Shown one piece after another: positions 49,906-59,268 of a stretch of 64,000 bases of DNA (within the stretch, counting starts at the first letter, position 1; each line of letters starts with the position of its first letter). Below the pieces are notes generated by a model. The model did not search any database and was not told where the DNA came from. It worked only from the letters and a program-made list of their open reading frames with translations. Source of the DNA: Pedobacter africanus (GTDB lineage: Bacteria > Bacteroidota > Bacteroidia > Sphingobacteriales > Sphingobacteriaceae); contig NZ_FWXT01000001.1 of assembly GCF_900176535.1 (NCBI RefSeq), positions 2,914,001 through 2,978,000 of the forward strand, read 5' to 3'. The position numbers were made by a program, and so were the translations under genes.

Positions 49906-51999
49906 ATGGGATTAATGACATTTTTGCGGAATCGCGCAGGCTATATCCTGATTGGAGCCATCGGTTTTGCAATTGTTGCATTTTTAGTTGGTGATGCAAT
50001 TAACGTAGGTAAGCCTTTCTGGGCCGAATCTCAAAAAGTTGTAGGATCAGTTGACGGCGAAGAAATTAGTATAGAACAGTTTGGTCCGAAGGTAGACCAG
50101 AGTTTAGCTCAGTTCAAACAACAATACGGTTCAAGCAATGCACAAATGCAGGCTATGGCCGTTGATAATGTATGGCAAGGTGAAATCGCCGGAATTCTTT
50201 TGGGCAAAGAATACAGCAGGCTTGGCCTGACTGTTTCGAGTGATGAGCTGGCAGACCTGATTAATGGAAATAATCCAAGCCCTATTATTGTACAATATTT
50301 CGGTAACCCTCAGACAGGACAGGTTGACAAGGCTCAGGTATTGAGGACTTTCAAAGAAGGATATAAAGATCCGAAAGTTGCTACGCAATTGAGGGCTGTT
50401 GAGGATGAAATTGAAAGACAGGCATTGCAAAAAAAATACGCAAACCTGATTACCAATTCCATCTATGTAACCACACTGGAAGCTAATGACGAGCACCAGA
50501 ACCGTAACAAGCTGGCCAGCTTCAAATATGTAAGCCTGGATTATGCTTCTGTTCCGGATGCAACAGTTAAACCTACTGATGCCGATTATTCTGATTATTA
50601 TAACGAAAACAAAAAACGTTTCGAGAATCCTTCTGAGACACGTTCATTTGAATACGTTTCATTTAGTGTAAACCCTACCAAAGAAGATTCTGCAGCAGTT
50701 AAGGCGCAAGTAGATAAACTTGCTGCTGATTTCAAAACAGCAGGCAATGATTCCCTGTTTGCTGCTGTGAACTCAGATGTTAAAGTTCCTTATACTTATA
50801 TGTCGAAAGGTAAATTAGATCCTGCTGTTGATTCAGTGGTATTTAACCTGCCTGCAGGTAGTTTCTATGGCCCTAGATTTTCAGGTAACTCTTATAAACT
50901 GATTAAGGTTATTGATACCCGTTTTTCTCCGGATTCAGTAAAGGCGAGTCATATTCTGATCGATCCATCTAAACTGGGTGGTGTAGATAAGGCTAAGAAA
51001 CTGGCCGATTCATTGAAGGGCCTGGTTCAGAATGGTGCAAGCTTTGCTGAACTGGCGGCTAAATATAGTATTGACGGATCTAAAGACAAAGGCGGAGACC
51101 TGGGTACCTTTGGCCGCGGGCAAATGGTACCTGTTTTTGAAGATGCTGTATTTAACGGAAAGGCAGGCGACCTGAAAGTAGTTGCTTCGCAATTCGGTGT
51201 ACACCTGATCAAGATTGAGAAGCAGGTAGGTTCTTCTAAGGTAGCCAAGCTGGCCTACATAGAAAAAGGCCTGGTTTCAAGTAATAAAACAAGAGATGCT
51301 GCTTATAAAAAAGCGAGCAGCTTTATGAATGAAGTTAAGAGCAATAATTTTGCAGAACTGGCACAGAAAAAAGGGTATACAATTGGTGTTGCTGATAAGG
51401 TTACCCCTACCCAGGGTTTTGCGCCTGGACTGGACAACCCGCGTCAGCTGATCCGTGATGCCTATGCTGCTGATAAAGGCGAAATCCTTAAAGAGGTGTA
51501 TCAGATGGACAATGCGTATGTAGTTGCGCGCTTAACCGATATTAAACCTAAAGGAACACTTTCGCTGGAGGCCGTAAAGAAAGATATTGAGCCGATGGTA
51601 CGTAATGCTGTTAAAGCTAAGATGCTGATCGAAAAAGCAAACAAAGCTTTGCAGGGTGCCAGCAGTCTGGAACAGGTTGCCCAGAAATTGGGTAAAACAG
51701 TTACCCCTGTTGAAAATATTGTATTTGCCAATCCAATTCTGCCGGGTGCTTCCCAGGAGAACAAGCTGGTAGGAGCTGTATTTGGTGCTCAGCCAGGGAA
51801 ACTTTCGAAAGCGATTGACGGCAGCCAGGCTGTATATGTATTTAGCGTAAATGGATTTAGCAAACCAGCTCCCCTTGCAAATACCTATAAGCAAAAAGAA
51901 GCGATGATGCAGATGGCTGCGCAACGTTCTTTAGGTGCCGCTTTCCAGGCTTTGCAGGACAGAAGCGAGATAAAAGACAATAGGGTGAAATTCTATTAA
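49906..51999 (+). CDS. PpiD-like peptidylprolyl isomerase / SurA_N foldase
   Basis: A 697-residue inner-membrane-anchored periplasmic chaperone. One transmembrane helix at about 10-30 (GYILIGAIGFAIVAFLVGD), an N-terminal SurA_N-like helical domain (about 40-170), then a rotamase domain (about 345-445) with VKASHILIDPSKL and KYSIDGSKDKGGDLGTFGRG. It should help fold outer-membrane and exported proteins. A terminator follows. Confidence 0.92.
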   Translation: MGLMTFLRNRAGYILIGAIGFAIVAFLVGDAINVGKPFWAESQKVVGSVDGEEISIEQFGPKVDQSLAQFKQQYGSSNAQMQAMAVDNVWQGEIAGILLGKEYSRLGLTVSSDELADLINGNNPSPIIVQYFGNPQTGQVDKAQVLRTFKEGYKDPKVATQLRAVEDEIERQALQKKYANLITNSIYVTTLEANDEHQNRNKLASFKYVSLDYASVPDATVKPTDADYSDYYNENKKRFENPSETRSFEYVSFSVNPTKEDSAAVKAQVDKLAADFKTAGNDSLFAAVNSDVKVPYTYMSKGKLDPAVDSVVFNLPAGSFYGPRFSGNSYKLIKVIDTRFSPDSVKASHILIDPSKLGGVDKAKKLADSLKGLVQNGASFAELAAKYSIDGSKDKGGDLGTFGRGQMVPVFEDAVFNGKAGDLKVVASQFGVHLIKIEKQVGSSKVAKLAYIEKGLVSSNKTRDAAYKKASSFMNEVKSNNFAELAQKKGYTIGVADKVTPTQGFAPGLDNPRQLIRDAYAADKGEILKEVYQMDNAYVVARLTDIKPKGTLSLEAVKKDIEPMVRNAVKAKMLIEKANKALQGASSLEQVAQKLGKTVTPVENIVFANPILPGASQENKLVGAVFGAQPGKLSKAIDGSQAVYVFSVNGFSKPAPLANTYKQKEAMMQMAAQRSLGAAFQALQDRSEIKDNRVKFY

Positions 52000-52020
52000 G
52001 CTTATTTTACGTAATTTTGT

Positions 52021-52051
52021 AGCCGGAAGTGATTGAACTTCCGGCTTTTTT
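52021..52051 (+). terminator. Intrinsic terminator after the PpiD-like gene
   Basis: Stem AGCCGGAAGT / ACTTCCGGCT with a six-base loop, followed by a T-run. It separates the chaperone from the DUF2480 gene. Confidence 0.9.
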
Positions 52052-52063
52052 ATTATTAGAGCA

Positions 52064-52579
52064 ATGGATATTCAGGAAAATTTTGTCAACAAAGTAGCTG
52101 CAAGTGGTTTAATAACCCTTAACCTGGAAGATTATTTTCATCCGGGCGAAAGAGTGGTATATGATATCAAAGAAAACCTTTTTCATGGCCTGATGCTAAG
52201 GGAAAAGGATTTCAGGGAGTTTATAAAGAACCATGACTGGCAGGCTTACAGCGGGAAGAATATAGCTATCATTTGCAGCGCCGATGCCATTGTGCCTACC
52301 TGGGCTTATATGTTGCTGGCCAGCAGAATGAAGCCTTATGCAAACGAGGTGGTTTTTGGCAATCTGGAAACGTTGGAGGCCGTTTTATTTACCAAAGCAC
52401 TGGCAAAGATAGATGTGAACGCCTTTGCAGATGAGCGCGTGGTGATTAAAGGCTGCGCCGATATCGAAGTTACTGCTGCGGCTTTTGTAGAGATTACTAA
52501 CCTGCTTACGCCAGTAGTGAAAAGTATTATGTACGGGGAACCGTGTTCTACGGTGCCTATCTATAAACGAAAGGATTAA
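52064..52579 (+). CDS. DUF2480-family protein
   Basis: A 171-residue conserved Bacteroidota protein. SGLITLNLEDYFHPGERV, IKNHDWQAYSGKNIAI, AIVPTWAYMLLA and the C-terminal GEPCSTVPIYKR are its conserved blocks. Function unknown; no signal peptide, so cytoplasmic. First of a run of three unknown-function genes. Confidence 0.88.
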   Translation: MDIQENFVNKVAASGLITLNLEDYFHPGERVVYDIKENLFHGLMLREKDFREFIKNHDWQAYSGKNIAIICSADAIVPTWAYMLLASRMKPYANEVVFGNLETLEAVLFTKALAKIDVNAFADERVVIKGCADIEVTAAAFVEITNLLTPVVKSIMYGEPCSTVPIYKRKD

Positions 52580-52607
52580 TTTGGATTGCTTTTTGCGTAG
52601 CTTAGGT

Positions 52608-53384
52608 ATGAGATCACCGTTTTTGTTTGTAATTGTTGCATTCCTAAGCTTTAGGGGCATGGCCCAGGAGTTGCCTTTTGTGAAGGACCCCGTTTTTCAG
52701 GCAGGCGAAAAGCTGACCTACAAATTGAAATATGGTTTTATTACTGCTGCCGAAGGGACACTTCGGGTACAGGAATCAGACCTTAAATTTGATGGAAAGC
52801 CTACATTCAGACTGCAGGTAGACGCACAGACTTCGGGTACTTTTGATGTTTTCTATAAAATAAGGGATCATTATGATTCTTATATAGATAAAGGCGATTT
52901 AAAACCTTATTTCTACCAGGAGAATATCAGGGAGGGCAGTTACAGAAGGCAGGATAAAGCAAGATTTAGCCAGGATGCTAAAAAAGTGGTGGCTACCAAA
53001 GGCACATTTACCACGCCTACCACGCAGACTTTTGATCTGGTTTCGGCTTATTATTTTGCCAGGAGCCTGGACATCTCTAAAATGAAAATAGGCGACTATG
53101 TGAAGCTAAACTATTTTTTAGGCGATGAGATCAACCAGCTGGAGATTCAGTTTGTCGGAAGAGAGGAAGTGAAGACCAAGCTTGGAAAAATTAAGTGTCT
53201 GAAATTTAGTCCTTCGATTAAGCCCGGACGGATTTTCAGAAAGGACAGCAAGCTTTACCTCTGGATAACAGACGATGGCAATAGGGTGCCTGTAAAAGCA
53301 CAGGTGGAGATTATTGTTGGGGCAGTAACCATGGAAATTAAATCGGCCGAGGGATTAAAGTACCCGCTGGCCATAGTTAAATAG
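52608..53384 (+). CDS. DUF3108-domain exported protein
   Basis: A 258-residue protein with a signal peptide (MRSPFLFVIVAFLSFRGMAQ) and a DUF3108 beta-rich domain: FQAGEKLTYKLKYGFITAAEGTL in pieces, DHYDSYIDKGDLKP and LYLWITDDGNRVPVKAQ. Predicted periplasmic. ATG 52608 is used rather than TTG 52581. Function unknown. Confidence 0.85.
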   Translation: MRSPFLFVIVAFLSFRGMAQELPFVKDPVFQAGEKLTYKLKYGFITAAEGTLRVQESDLKFDGKPTFRLQVDAQTSGTFDVFYKIRDHYDSYIDKGDLKPYFYQENIREGSYRRQDKARFSQDAKKVVATKGTFTTPTTQTFDLVSAYYFARSLDISKMKIGDYVKLNYFLGDEINQLEIQFVGREEVKTKLGKIKCLKFSPSIKPGRIFRKDSKLYLWITDDGNRVPVKAQVEIIVGAVTMEIKSAEGLKYPLAIVK

Positions 53385-53389
53385 AAATA

Positions 53390-53965
53390 ATGATTGAAGT
53401 ACAACATACACTGGTGCATGAAGACATCATCTCGGAGAGTTTTGTATGTAACCTGAATAAGTGTAAGGGAATCTGTTGTGTGGAGGGGGATGCTGGTGCG
53501 CCCCTTGAGGTGGCTGAGACAGCTATACTTGCAGACATTTATCCAAAAATTAAACATTTGCTCGAACCCAGGGGCATAGCTGCAATTGAGCAGCAGGGGA
53601 CATCAGTAGTAGATGCCGATGGTGACTTGACTACGCCTTGTGTGGATGGGAATAAAGAATGCGCCTATGTGACGTTTGAGAACGGAGTGACTAAATGTGG
53701 TATAGAGAAAGGTTACGAGCAAGGTCTGGTAGATTGGCAAAAGCCCATTTCCTGTCACCTCTACCCCATCAGGGTAACATCTTATCCGGAGTTTGACGTG
53801 CTTAACTATGACCGCTGGCACATTTGCCATGATGCCTGTTCTTTTGGTAGGGAACTGAAAGTGCCTGTTTATCAGTTTCTAAAGGGGCCTTTGGTGAGAA
53901 AATACGGTGCAGACTGGTTTGCGGAACTGGAACAGGCAATTGCGTCTCCGGATACTGAAAAATAA
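53390..53965 (+). CDS. DUF3109-family cysteine-rich protein
   Basis: A 191-residue protein with about ten cysteines in conserved spacing: VCNLNKCKGICCVEG at the N-terminus, TPCVDGNKECAY and KCGIEKGY in the middle, ISCHLYPIR and WHICHDACSFG later. The pattern suggests zinc or iron-sulfur binding, as in YkgJ-like proteins. It is five bases after the DUF3108 stop and cotranscribed. Function unknown. Confidence 0.88.
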   Translation: MIEVQHTLVHEDIISESFVCNLNKCKGICCVEGDAGAPLEVAETAILADIYPKIKHLLEPRGIAAIEQQGTSVVDADGDLTTPCVDGNKECAYVTFENGVTKCGIEKGYEQGLVDWQKPISCHLYPIRVTSYPEFDVLNYDRWHICHDACSFGRELKVPVYQFLKGPLVRKYGADWFAELEQAIASPDTEK

Positions 53966-54052
53966 ACGTTAATTATTCGGGAAAAAATCTATATTCGAAA
54001 AGGATAAACCCAACTGACCATTATTGAATATTAATCTCAAATTACAGATAAC

Positions 54053-54913
54053 TTGAAAGGAATAATTTTAGCAGGCGGAAGTGGTACAAGACTTCATCCG
54101 CTTACCCTGGCAATGAGCAAGCAGATGATGCCTGTTTACGATAAACCAATGATCTATTATCCGCTGTCTATCCTGATGCTCGCGGGCATTAAGGAAATCC
54201 TGATCATTTCAACACCTCATGACCTTCCGAACTTTGAAAAGCTATTGGGTGATGGGGCAGGCCTGGGTTGCAAATTTTCATATGCCGTACAGGAGCAACC
54301 AAATGGTCTGGCGCAGGCTTTTGTTATCGGTGCCGATTTTATTGGTACGGATAAGGTAGCACTGGTACTTGGGGATAACATTTTTTATGGAGATGGGATG
54401 TCAAAGCTGCTGCAGACCAGTGCCGATCCTGATGGAGGGGTGGTTTTTGCATACAGGGTTTCTGATCCTGAACGTTATGGCGTTGTGGAATTTGATGAAG
54501 AGAATACGGCCATATCCATCGAAGAAAAACCAACACAGCCAAAGTCAGACTATGCCGTTCCTGGCTTATATTTTTATGACAACAGCGTTGTAGAAATCGC
54601 AAAAAACATCAAACCTTCGCCAAGAGGGGAATATGAAATTACCGATGTAAACAAAGTTTATCTGGAGCAGGGAAAATTAAAGGTGGGTGTATTGAGCAGG
54701 GGAACAGCCTGGCTGGACACCGGAACCTTCGCGTCGCTGATGCAGGCCGGACAGTTTGTACAGGTGATTGAGGAGCGGCAGGGTTTAAAAATTGGTTGCA
54801 TTGAGGAAGTCGCTTATCGTATGGGTTTTATTGATAAGGAACAGTTGCGCACCATCGCTACGCCGCTGGTAAAGAGCGGTTATGGAGAATACTTACTGAA
54901 AATGATAAAATAA
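54053..54913 (+). CDS. rfbA: Glucose-1-phosphate thymidylyltransferase (TTG start)
   Basis: Makes dTDP-glucose for deoxysugar synthesis (286 residues). The nucleotide loop LAGGSGTRLHPLT, SKQMMPVYDKPMIYYPLS, LVLGDNIFYG and IEEKPTQPKSDYAV are diagnostic. Start is TTG at 54053 giving MKGIILAGG; an in-frame TAA at 54032 rules out a longer ATG start. rfbB, C and D are not in the window. Confidence 0.95.
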   Translation: MKGIILAGGSGTRLHPLTLAMSKQMMPVYDKPMIYYPLSILMLAGIKEILIISTPHDLPNFEKLLGDGAGLGCKFSYAVQEQPNGLAQAFVIGADFIGTDKVALVLGDNIFYGDGMSKLLQTSADPDGGVVFAYRVSDPERYGVVEFDEENTAISIEEKPTQPKSDYAVPGLYFYDNSVVEIAKNIKPSPRGEYEITDVNKVYLEQGKLKVGVLSRGTAWLDTGTFASLMQAGQFVQVIEERQGLKIGCIEEVAYRMGFIDKEQLRTIATPLVKSGYGEYLLKMIK

Positions 54914-54996
54914 CAATTGAGTGTTCTCTTCTGAGAAACTAAATTGTTGTGAAACCAGATGTATAAATTGATTTATGCATTGTGGCATGAGCTTAA

Positions 54997-55024
54997 AGCC
55001 CCGGGTAATTCCGGGTTTTTTTTT
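54997..55024 (+). terminator. Intrinsic terminator between rfbA and the fucose operon
   Basis: Stem CCCGG / CCGGG with a GTAATT loop, preceded by AAAG and followed by eight T. It isolates the fucose operon from rfbA. Confidence 0.85.
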
Positions 55025-55090
55025 GCTAAAAAGTTTATGCTTTTAACACGCGGAGCGCCTTTGAATAGAAAAAGATGCTAAAATCGTTTA

Positions 55091-55109
55091 ATCATATGAT
55101 AATATCATA
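55091..55109 (+). promoter_or_regulatory. Overlapping inverted repeats upstream of fucP
   Basis: ATCATATGAT is a perfect 10-base palindrome, and its right half plus the following bases form TATGAT-AAT-ATCATA. The array ATCAT/ATGAT/ATCAT lies about 55-70 bases before the fucP ATG and could be a regulator site. No regulator gene is in the operon. Confidence 0.4.
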
Positions 55110-55162
55110 AAATAAATAAAGCCAGAAATCACGTCCTTTGAATAACCAAATATTTAAACCCA

Positions 55163-56404
55163 ATGACTAAAAACAAATATCTTTTTCCTTTTATCATGAT
55201 CACCTCCCTATTCTTTATGTGGGGGTTTGTACATAATCTTGATCCGGTATTGATCCCGCATTTAAAGCGGTCATTTAGCCTGAGTACTTTACAGGCATCT
55301 TTGGTCGATTCTGCAGTATTTATAGCCTATTTTGTAATGGCATTGCCCGCAGGATTTCTATTAAGGAAATACGGGTACAAAAAAGGAATTATTATTGGTT
55401 TGGCTTTTTTTGCGTTGGGTTCCTTCTTGTTTATCCCAGCTGCGAATACCCAGGCCTATGTTTTTTTTCTGGGAGCGCTTTTTATTATTGCCTGCGGGCT
55501 AACCATATTGGAAACGGCTGCAAATCCTTATGCCTCGCTCCTTGGGCCTCCAGAAACAGCTACTTTTCGTTTAAACTTTGCACAGACGTTCAACGGGCTT
55601 GCCGCTGCAATGGCACCGGTTATTGGAGTGCGGGTTATTTTAATCAAGGGGCTTTCTGATGAGCAGTTGAGTACAATGACGGAGTCAGCAAAGCAATTGG
55701 CCCTCGCATCGGAGGCTTCATCTGTAAAGACACCTTATTTTATTATAGGAAGTGTTATTCTCGTTATTGCTGTGATCTTTCTTTTTCTGCGGCTTCCGGA
55801 GATCAAAGAAGAGGATGACAGTCAGGATGAAAAGACAGGTATATTTCATGCACTGCGCCACAAACATTTATCATGGGCGGTTGCGGCGCAGTTTTTTTAT
55901 GTTGGTGCACAGGTTTGTGTATTTAGTTTTTTCATCATTTATGCTCCCTTCGCGGCAGGTATCAGTCAGGAGACTGCGGGGAATTATGCCGGTGGATTAG
56001 GCCTTGCTTTTCTTTTGGGAAGGATTTTAGGTACATTCTTAATGAAATTTATGAAGCCGGAGCTAATGCTAAGAATCTACGCATTGATCAATGTGCTATT
56101 GTGTATCGTGGCCATGACTGCAGGGGGGACTCTGGCACTGTTTTCGGTTATTGGTATTGCTTTTTTCATGTCAATCATGTTCCCTACAATTTTTTCGCTG
56201 GGTATCAAAGATTTGGGACGAGATACCAAGCTGGGCAGCAGCCTGATCATTATGTCTATTGTTGGCGGAGCAATTCTGCCTCCGGTAATGGGCTATATAA
56301 GTGATGTGACGCATAACATTCAGATCGGATACATTGTGCCATTGATCTGTTTTATTGTGGTGTTTGTATTTGGTTTAAAAGGTCATAAGATCGTTAAAAA
56401 TTAA
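55163..56404 (+). CDS. fucP: L-fucose:proton symporter-type MFS permease
   Basis: A 413-residue MFS transporter with twelve helices. SLFFMWGFVHNLDPVLIPHL (about 14-33) is the FucP-type first helix; ETAANPYASLLGPPETATFR and LNFAQTFNGLAAAMAP are further family blocks. First gene of the sugar-acid operon and 3 bases before the mutarotase gene. The sugar is inferred to be L-fucose from the set of enzymes. Confidence 0.88.
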   Translation: MTKNKYLFPFIMITSLFFMWGFVHNLDPVLIPHLKRSFSLSTLQASLVDSAVFIAYFVMALPAGFLLRKYGYKKGIIIGLAFFALGSFLFIPAANTQAYVFFLGALFIIACGLTILETAANPYASLLGPPETATFRLNFAQTFNGLAAAMAPVIGVRVILIKGLSDEQLSTMTESAKQLALASEASSVKTPYFIIGSVILVIAVIFLFLRLPEIKEEDDSQDEKTGIFHALRHKHLSWAVAAQFFYVGAQVCVFSFFIIYAPFAAGISQETAGNYAGGLGLAFLLGRILGTFLMKFMKPELMLRIYALINVLLCIVAMTAGGTLALFSVIGIAFFMSIMFPTIFSLGIKDLGRDTKLGSSLIIMSIVGGAILPPVMGYISDVTHNIQIGYIVPLICFIVVFVFGLKGHKIVKN

Positions 56405-56407
56405 GCT

Positions 56408-56746
56408 ATGAATAGAAGATATTGTCTAGCGCTGGACCTGGTTGATGATCCGGTGCTGATTGCGGAATATGAGGAGATGCACCGGAAGGTATGGCCTGAA
56501 ATTTTGGAGAGTATTACTTCATCAGGGATTGAACAGATGGAGATTTACCGGACCGGAAACCGGCTGTTCATGATCATGGAGGTAAATGCAGGCTTCAGCT
56601 TTGAAAAGAAAGGAGCGATGGATGCAGGGAACGAAAAGGTGCAGGAATGGGAAGAACGGATGTGGAAGTACCAGCAAGCAATCCCTGGGTCCAACCCGGG
56701 AGAGAAATGGATAATGATGGATAAAATATTTGAGTTAAGGAGCTGA
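56408..56746 (+). CDS. L-rhamnose/L-fucose mutarotase (RhaM family)
   Basis: A 112-residue ferredoxin-like-fold mutarotase interconverting sugar anomers. EEMHRKVWPEILESI contains the active histidine and IEQMEIYRTGNRLFMIMEV is the family core. In this operon it should act on L-fucose. It belongs to the RhaM family rather than the FucU family. One base separates it from the dehydratase gene. Confidence 0.87.
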   Translation: MNRRYCLALDLVDDPVLIAEYEEMHRKVWPEILESITSSGIEQMEIYRTGNRLFMIMEVNAGFSFEKKGAMDAGNEKVQEWEERMWKYQQAIPGSNPGEKWIMMDKIFELRS

Positions 56747-56747
56747 G

Positions 56748-58406
56748 ATGTCAGTAAATACAGTGAAGAGTTTTTTACAGATCCACCCGGACGATAACGT
56801 ACTGGTGGCTTTGCAGGATTTGCCAAAAGGGCAGATTATAGTGTGGAATGGTAAAGAAATCATTTTGCAGCAAGATGTGCATGCCAAACATAAGTTTTTT
56901 ATAGACGATCTTGAAGTTGGAGGGAATGTACTGATGTATGGTGTATTGGTTGGAAAGGCAACAGATTTTATCCCCAGGGGCGGGCTGATGACCACCACCA
57001 ACGTGCATCATGCCTCGCAGGATTATGCTTACCGGAAAGTGAATTATGAATGGCAGGTGCCAGACATTTCGCAGTTCGAGGGCAGAACTTTTAATGGTTA
57101 CCATCGTGCCGACGGACGTGTCGGGACAGCCAATTACTGGTTGTTTATACCTACGGTTTTTTGCGAAAACAGAAACCTGGATGTCATTAAAGAAGCTTTG
57201 TATAATACTTTAGGTTATGCAGTAACCGATAAATATAAACAGTTTACAGAACAGCTGTTGGAGGCCTACCAGCATGGCGATGATATTAGCTCTTTCAGCG
57301 CAGAAGGGCTTGCACCAGCAGCGCCGCAGAAGAAAAGGGTGTTTAAAAATGTAGATGGAATTAAATTTTTAAACCACCAGGGTGGCTGTGGTGGTACGCG
57401 GCAGGATTCAGCATTGCTGAGCCAGCTGCTGGCGGCTTATGCCGACCACCCGAATGTTGCCGGTATAACGGTGCTGAGCCTGGGTTGTCAGCATTTGCAG
57501 ACCCAGAGTTTACTGGAAGATGTAAAAAGCAGGAACTCTTCCTTTGATAAACCTGTTTTGATATTTGAACAGCAGCAGAGCCAGAGTGAGGAGCAGCTGA
57601 TTAAAGATGCAATCCGGAAAACATTTGTTGGCTTAACAGAAATCAATAAGGCCGAAAGAAAACCTGCTCCATTAAGTAAGCTTTGCGTGGGCGTAAAATG
57701 CGGTGGCAGTGATGGCTTTAGCGGCATATCTGCAAATCCTGCTGTTGGTTATACCTCAGATTTATTGGTAACTTTAGGAGCAAAGGTTTTGCTGGCGGAA
57801 TTCCCGGAGTTGTGTGGTGCCGAACAGAATATCATTGACAGATGTGTGAGCGAGCCCACGGCAGAGAAATTTATCCGGTTGATGCAGGAATACGACGCCC
57901 AGGCGCATGCAGTAGGCTCGGGTTTTCATATGAACCCTTCGCCGGGCAATATTAAAGATGGTTTGATTACGGATGCGATAAAGAGTACGGGCGCAGCAAA
58001 GAAAGCAGGTACTTCACCTGTGGTTGACGTGTTGGATTATACGGAACCGGCAACGAAAGCTGGTTTGAGCCTGGTATGCACCCCTGGTAATGATGTAGAA
58101 GCAACAACGGGCAAGGCGGCAAGTGGTGCTACATTGATTTTGTTTACTACCGGATTGGGCACACCTACGGGTAACCCGGTATGTCCGGTGATTAAAGTGG
58201 CTACCAATACGGCCTTGGCTACGCGGATGAGTGACATTATTGATATAGATACCGGGGCAATCATCAGGGGAGAGAAAACGATTGAAGAAATGGGGATTGA
58301 AATTCTGGAATATTGCATCAGGGCAGCAAGTGGAGAGATAAGCCCTAAGGCTGTATTGTTGAACCAGGATGACTTTATCCCTTGGAAAAGAGGAGTTTCA
58401 TTATAA
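56748..58406 (+). CDS. UxaA-type (altronate dehydratase family) sugar-acid dehydratase
   Basis: A 552-residue protein with an N-terminal SAF domain (about 1-95) and a long UxaA domain: HRADGRVGTANYWLFIPTV, GGCGGTRQDSALLSQLL, LGCQHLQTQ, GVKCGGSDGFSGISANPAVG, AEFPELCGAEQ, GFHMNPSPGNIKDGL and the C-terminal CTPGNDVEATTGKAASGATL. Such iron-dependent enzymes dehydrate altronate or galactarate. By context this one should dehydrate L-fuconate to 2-keto-3-deoxy-L-fuconate, a step often done by an enolase-superfamily enzyme. No uxaB or uxaC is present. Confidence 0.86.
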   Translation: MSVNTVKSFLQIHPDDNVLVALQDLPKGQIIVWNGKEIILQQDVHAKHKFFIDDLEVGGNVLMYGVLVGKATDFIPRGGLMTTTNVHHASQDYAYRKVNYEWQVPDISQFEGRTFNGYHRADGRVGTANYWLFIPTVFCENRNLDVIKEALYNTLGYAVTDKYKQFTEQLLEAYQHGDDISSFSAEGLAPAAPQKKRVFKNVDGIKFLNHQGGCGGTRQDSALLSQLLAAYADHPNVAGITVLSLGCQHLQTQSLLEDVKSRNSSFDKPVLIFEQQQSQSEEQLIKDAIRKTFVGLTEINKAERKPAPLSKLCVGVKCGGSDGFSGISANPAVGYTSDLLVTLGAKVLLAEFPELCGAEQNIIDRCVSEPTAEKFIRLMQEYDAQAHAVGSGFHMNPSPGNIKDGLITDAIKSTGAAKKAGTSPVVDVLDYTEPATKAGLSLVCTPGNDVEATTGKAASGATLILFTTGLGTPTGNPVCPVIKVATNTALATRMSDIIDIDTGAIIRGEKTIEEMGIEILEYCIRAASGEISPKAVLLNQDDFIPWKRGVSL

Positions 58407-58416
58407 TTATTAAAAA

Positions 58417-59181
58417 ATGTTTAGTTTAAAAGGAAAATCAGCAATTATTACAGGTGGGGGAAGTGGTATCGGTAAAGCAATATCCTTGCTTTTCGCCAGG
58501 CAGGGTGCATATGTTCATGTTATTGAATTGAATGCAGAAGCAGCAGCCCAGACTGTGAAGGAAATAGAATCGGAAGGTGGGAAAGCAGCAGCGCATGGTT
58601 GTGATGTAACCAGTCAGGCTGCGGTTGTTGCGGCATTTGAGCAGATTGGTGATATTGATATCCTGGTAAATAATGCAGGTATTGCCCATATTGGAAGGGC
58701 TGATAATACTTCTGAAGCTGATTTTACAAAGGTGTTTGACGTGAATGTAAAAGGGGCCTACAATTGCCTTTATGCGGCCATTCCGGCCATGAAGCGTAAA
58801 GGGAAGGGCGTGGTACTGAATATGGCATCCATAGGGGCCCTGGTTGGCCTGGCAGATAGGTTTGCCTATTCGATGAGCAAGGGTGCCATTTATGCCATGA
58901 CATTGTCGGTAGCCAAAGACTATATGGCCGATGGTATCCGCTGCAACAGCATTTCGCCGGCCAGGGTGCATACCCCTTTTGTCGATGGCTTTATCGCAAA
59001 GAACTATGCGGGCCAGGAAGCAGAGATATTTGAAAAACTTTCTAAAAGCCAGCCTATAGGCCGCATGGGTAAACCCGAAGAGGTGGCCGCCCTTGCGCTG
59101 TACCTGTGTTCGGATGAAGCCGGCTTTGTAACCGGAAATGATTATCCGCTTGATGGTGGTTTTATTAAATTGAACAACTAA
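58417..59181 (+). CDS. SDR dehydrogenase, probable 2-keto-3-deoxy-L-fuconate dehydrogenase
   Basis: A 254-residue short-chain dehydrogenase. NAD loop TGGGSGIGKA, NNAG, catalytic S138, Y151 and K155 (YSMSK) are complete. The block SPARVHTPFVDGFI follows the active site. Of the two SDRs in the operon this one is followed by the diketo-acid hydrolase, and the other clusters with the lactonase, so oxidation of the keto-deoxy acid is the more likely role here. Confidence 0.82.
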   Translation: MFSLKGKSAIITGGGSGIGKAISLLFARQGAYVHVIELNAEAAAQTVKEIESEGGKAAAHGCDVTSQAAVVAAFEQIGDIDILVNNAGIAHIGRADNTSEADFTKVFDVNVKGAYNCLYAAIPAMKRKGKGVVLNMASIGALVGLADRFAYSMSKGAIYAMTLSVAKDYMADGIRCNSISPARVHTPFVDGFIAKNYAGQEAEIFEKLSKSQPIGRMGKPEEVAALALYLCSDEAGFVTGNDYPLDGGFIKLNN

Positions 59182-59268
59182 GCCGTAAACTTTTGTTATT
59201 TTAACAGGGTTAAATTAAAAAGGTGGTTTCCATTGATGCCACCACTGAATTGAAAATATAAATAGCAT

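Noticed and set aside
54960..55082. 40-codon open frame after rfbA
   Set aside because: It runs straight through the intrinsic terminator, has no start signal and no recognisable features.
56408..58406. Rhamnose or hexuronate (altronate) operon
   Set aside because: There are no RhaA/B/D, UxaB or UxaC genes; the full set with FucP, lactonase, two SDRs and a diketo-acid hydrolase fits a deoxysugar-acid route better. Rhamnose through the same route stays possible.
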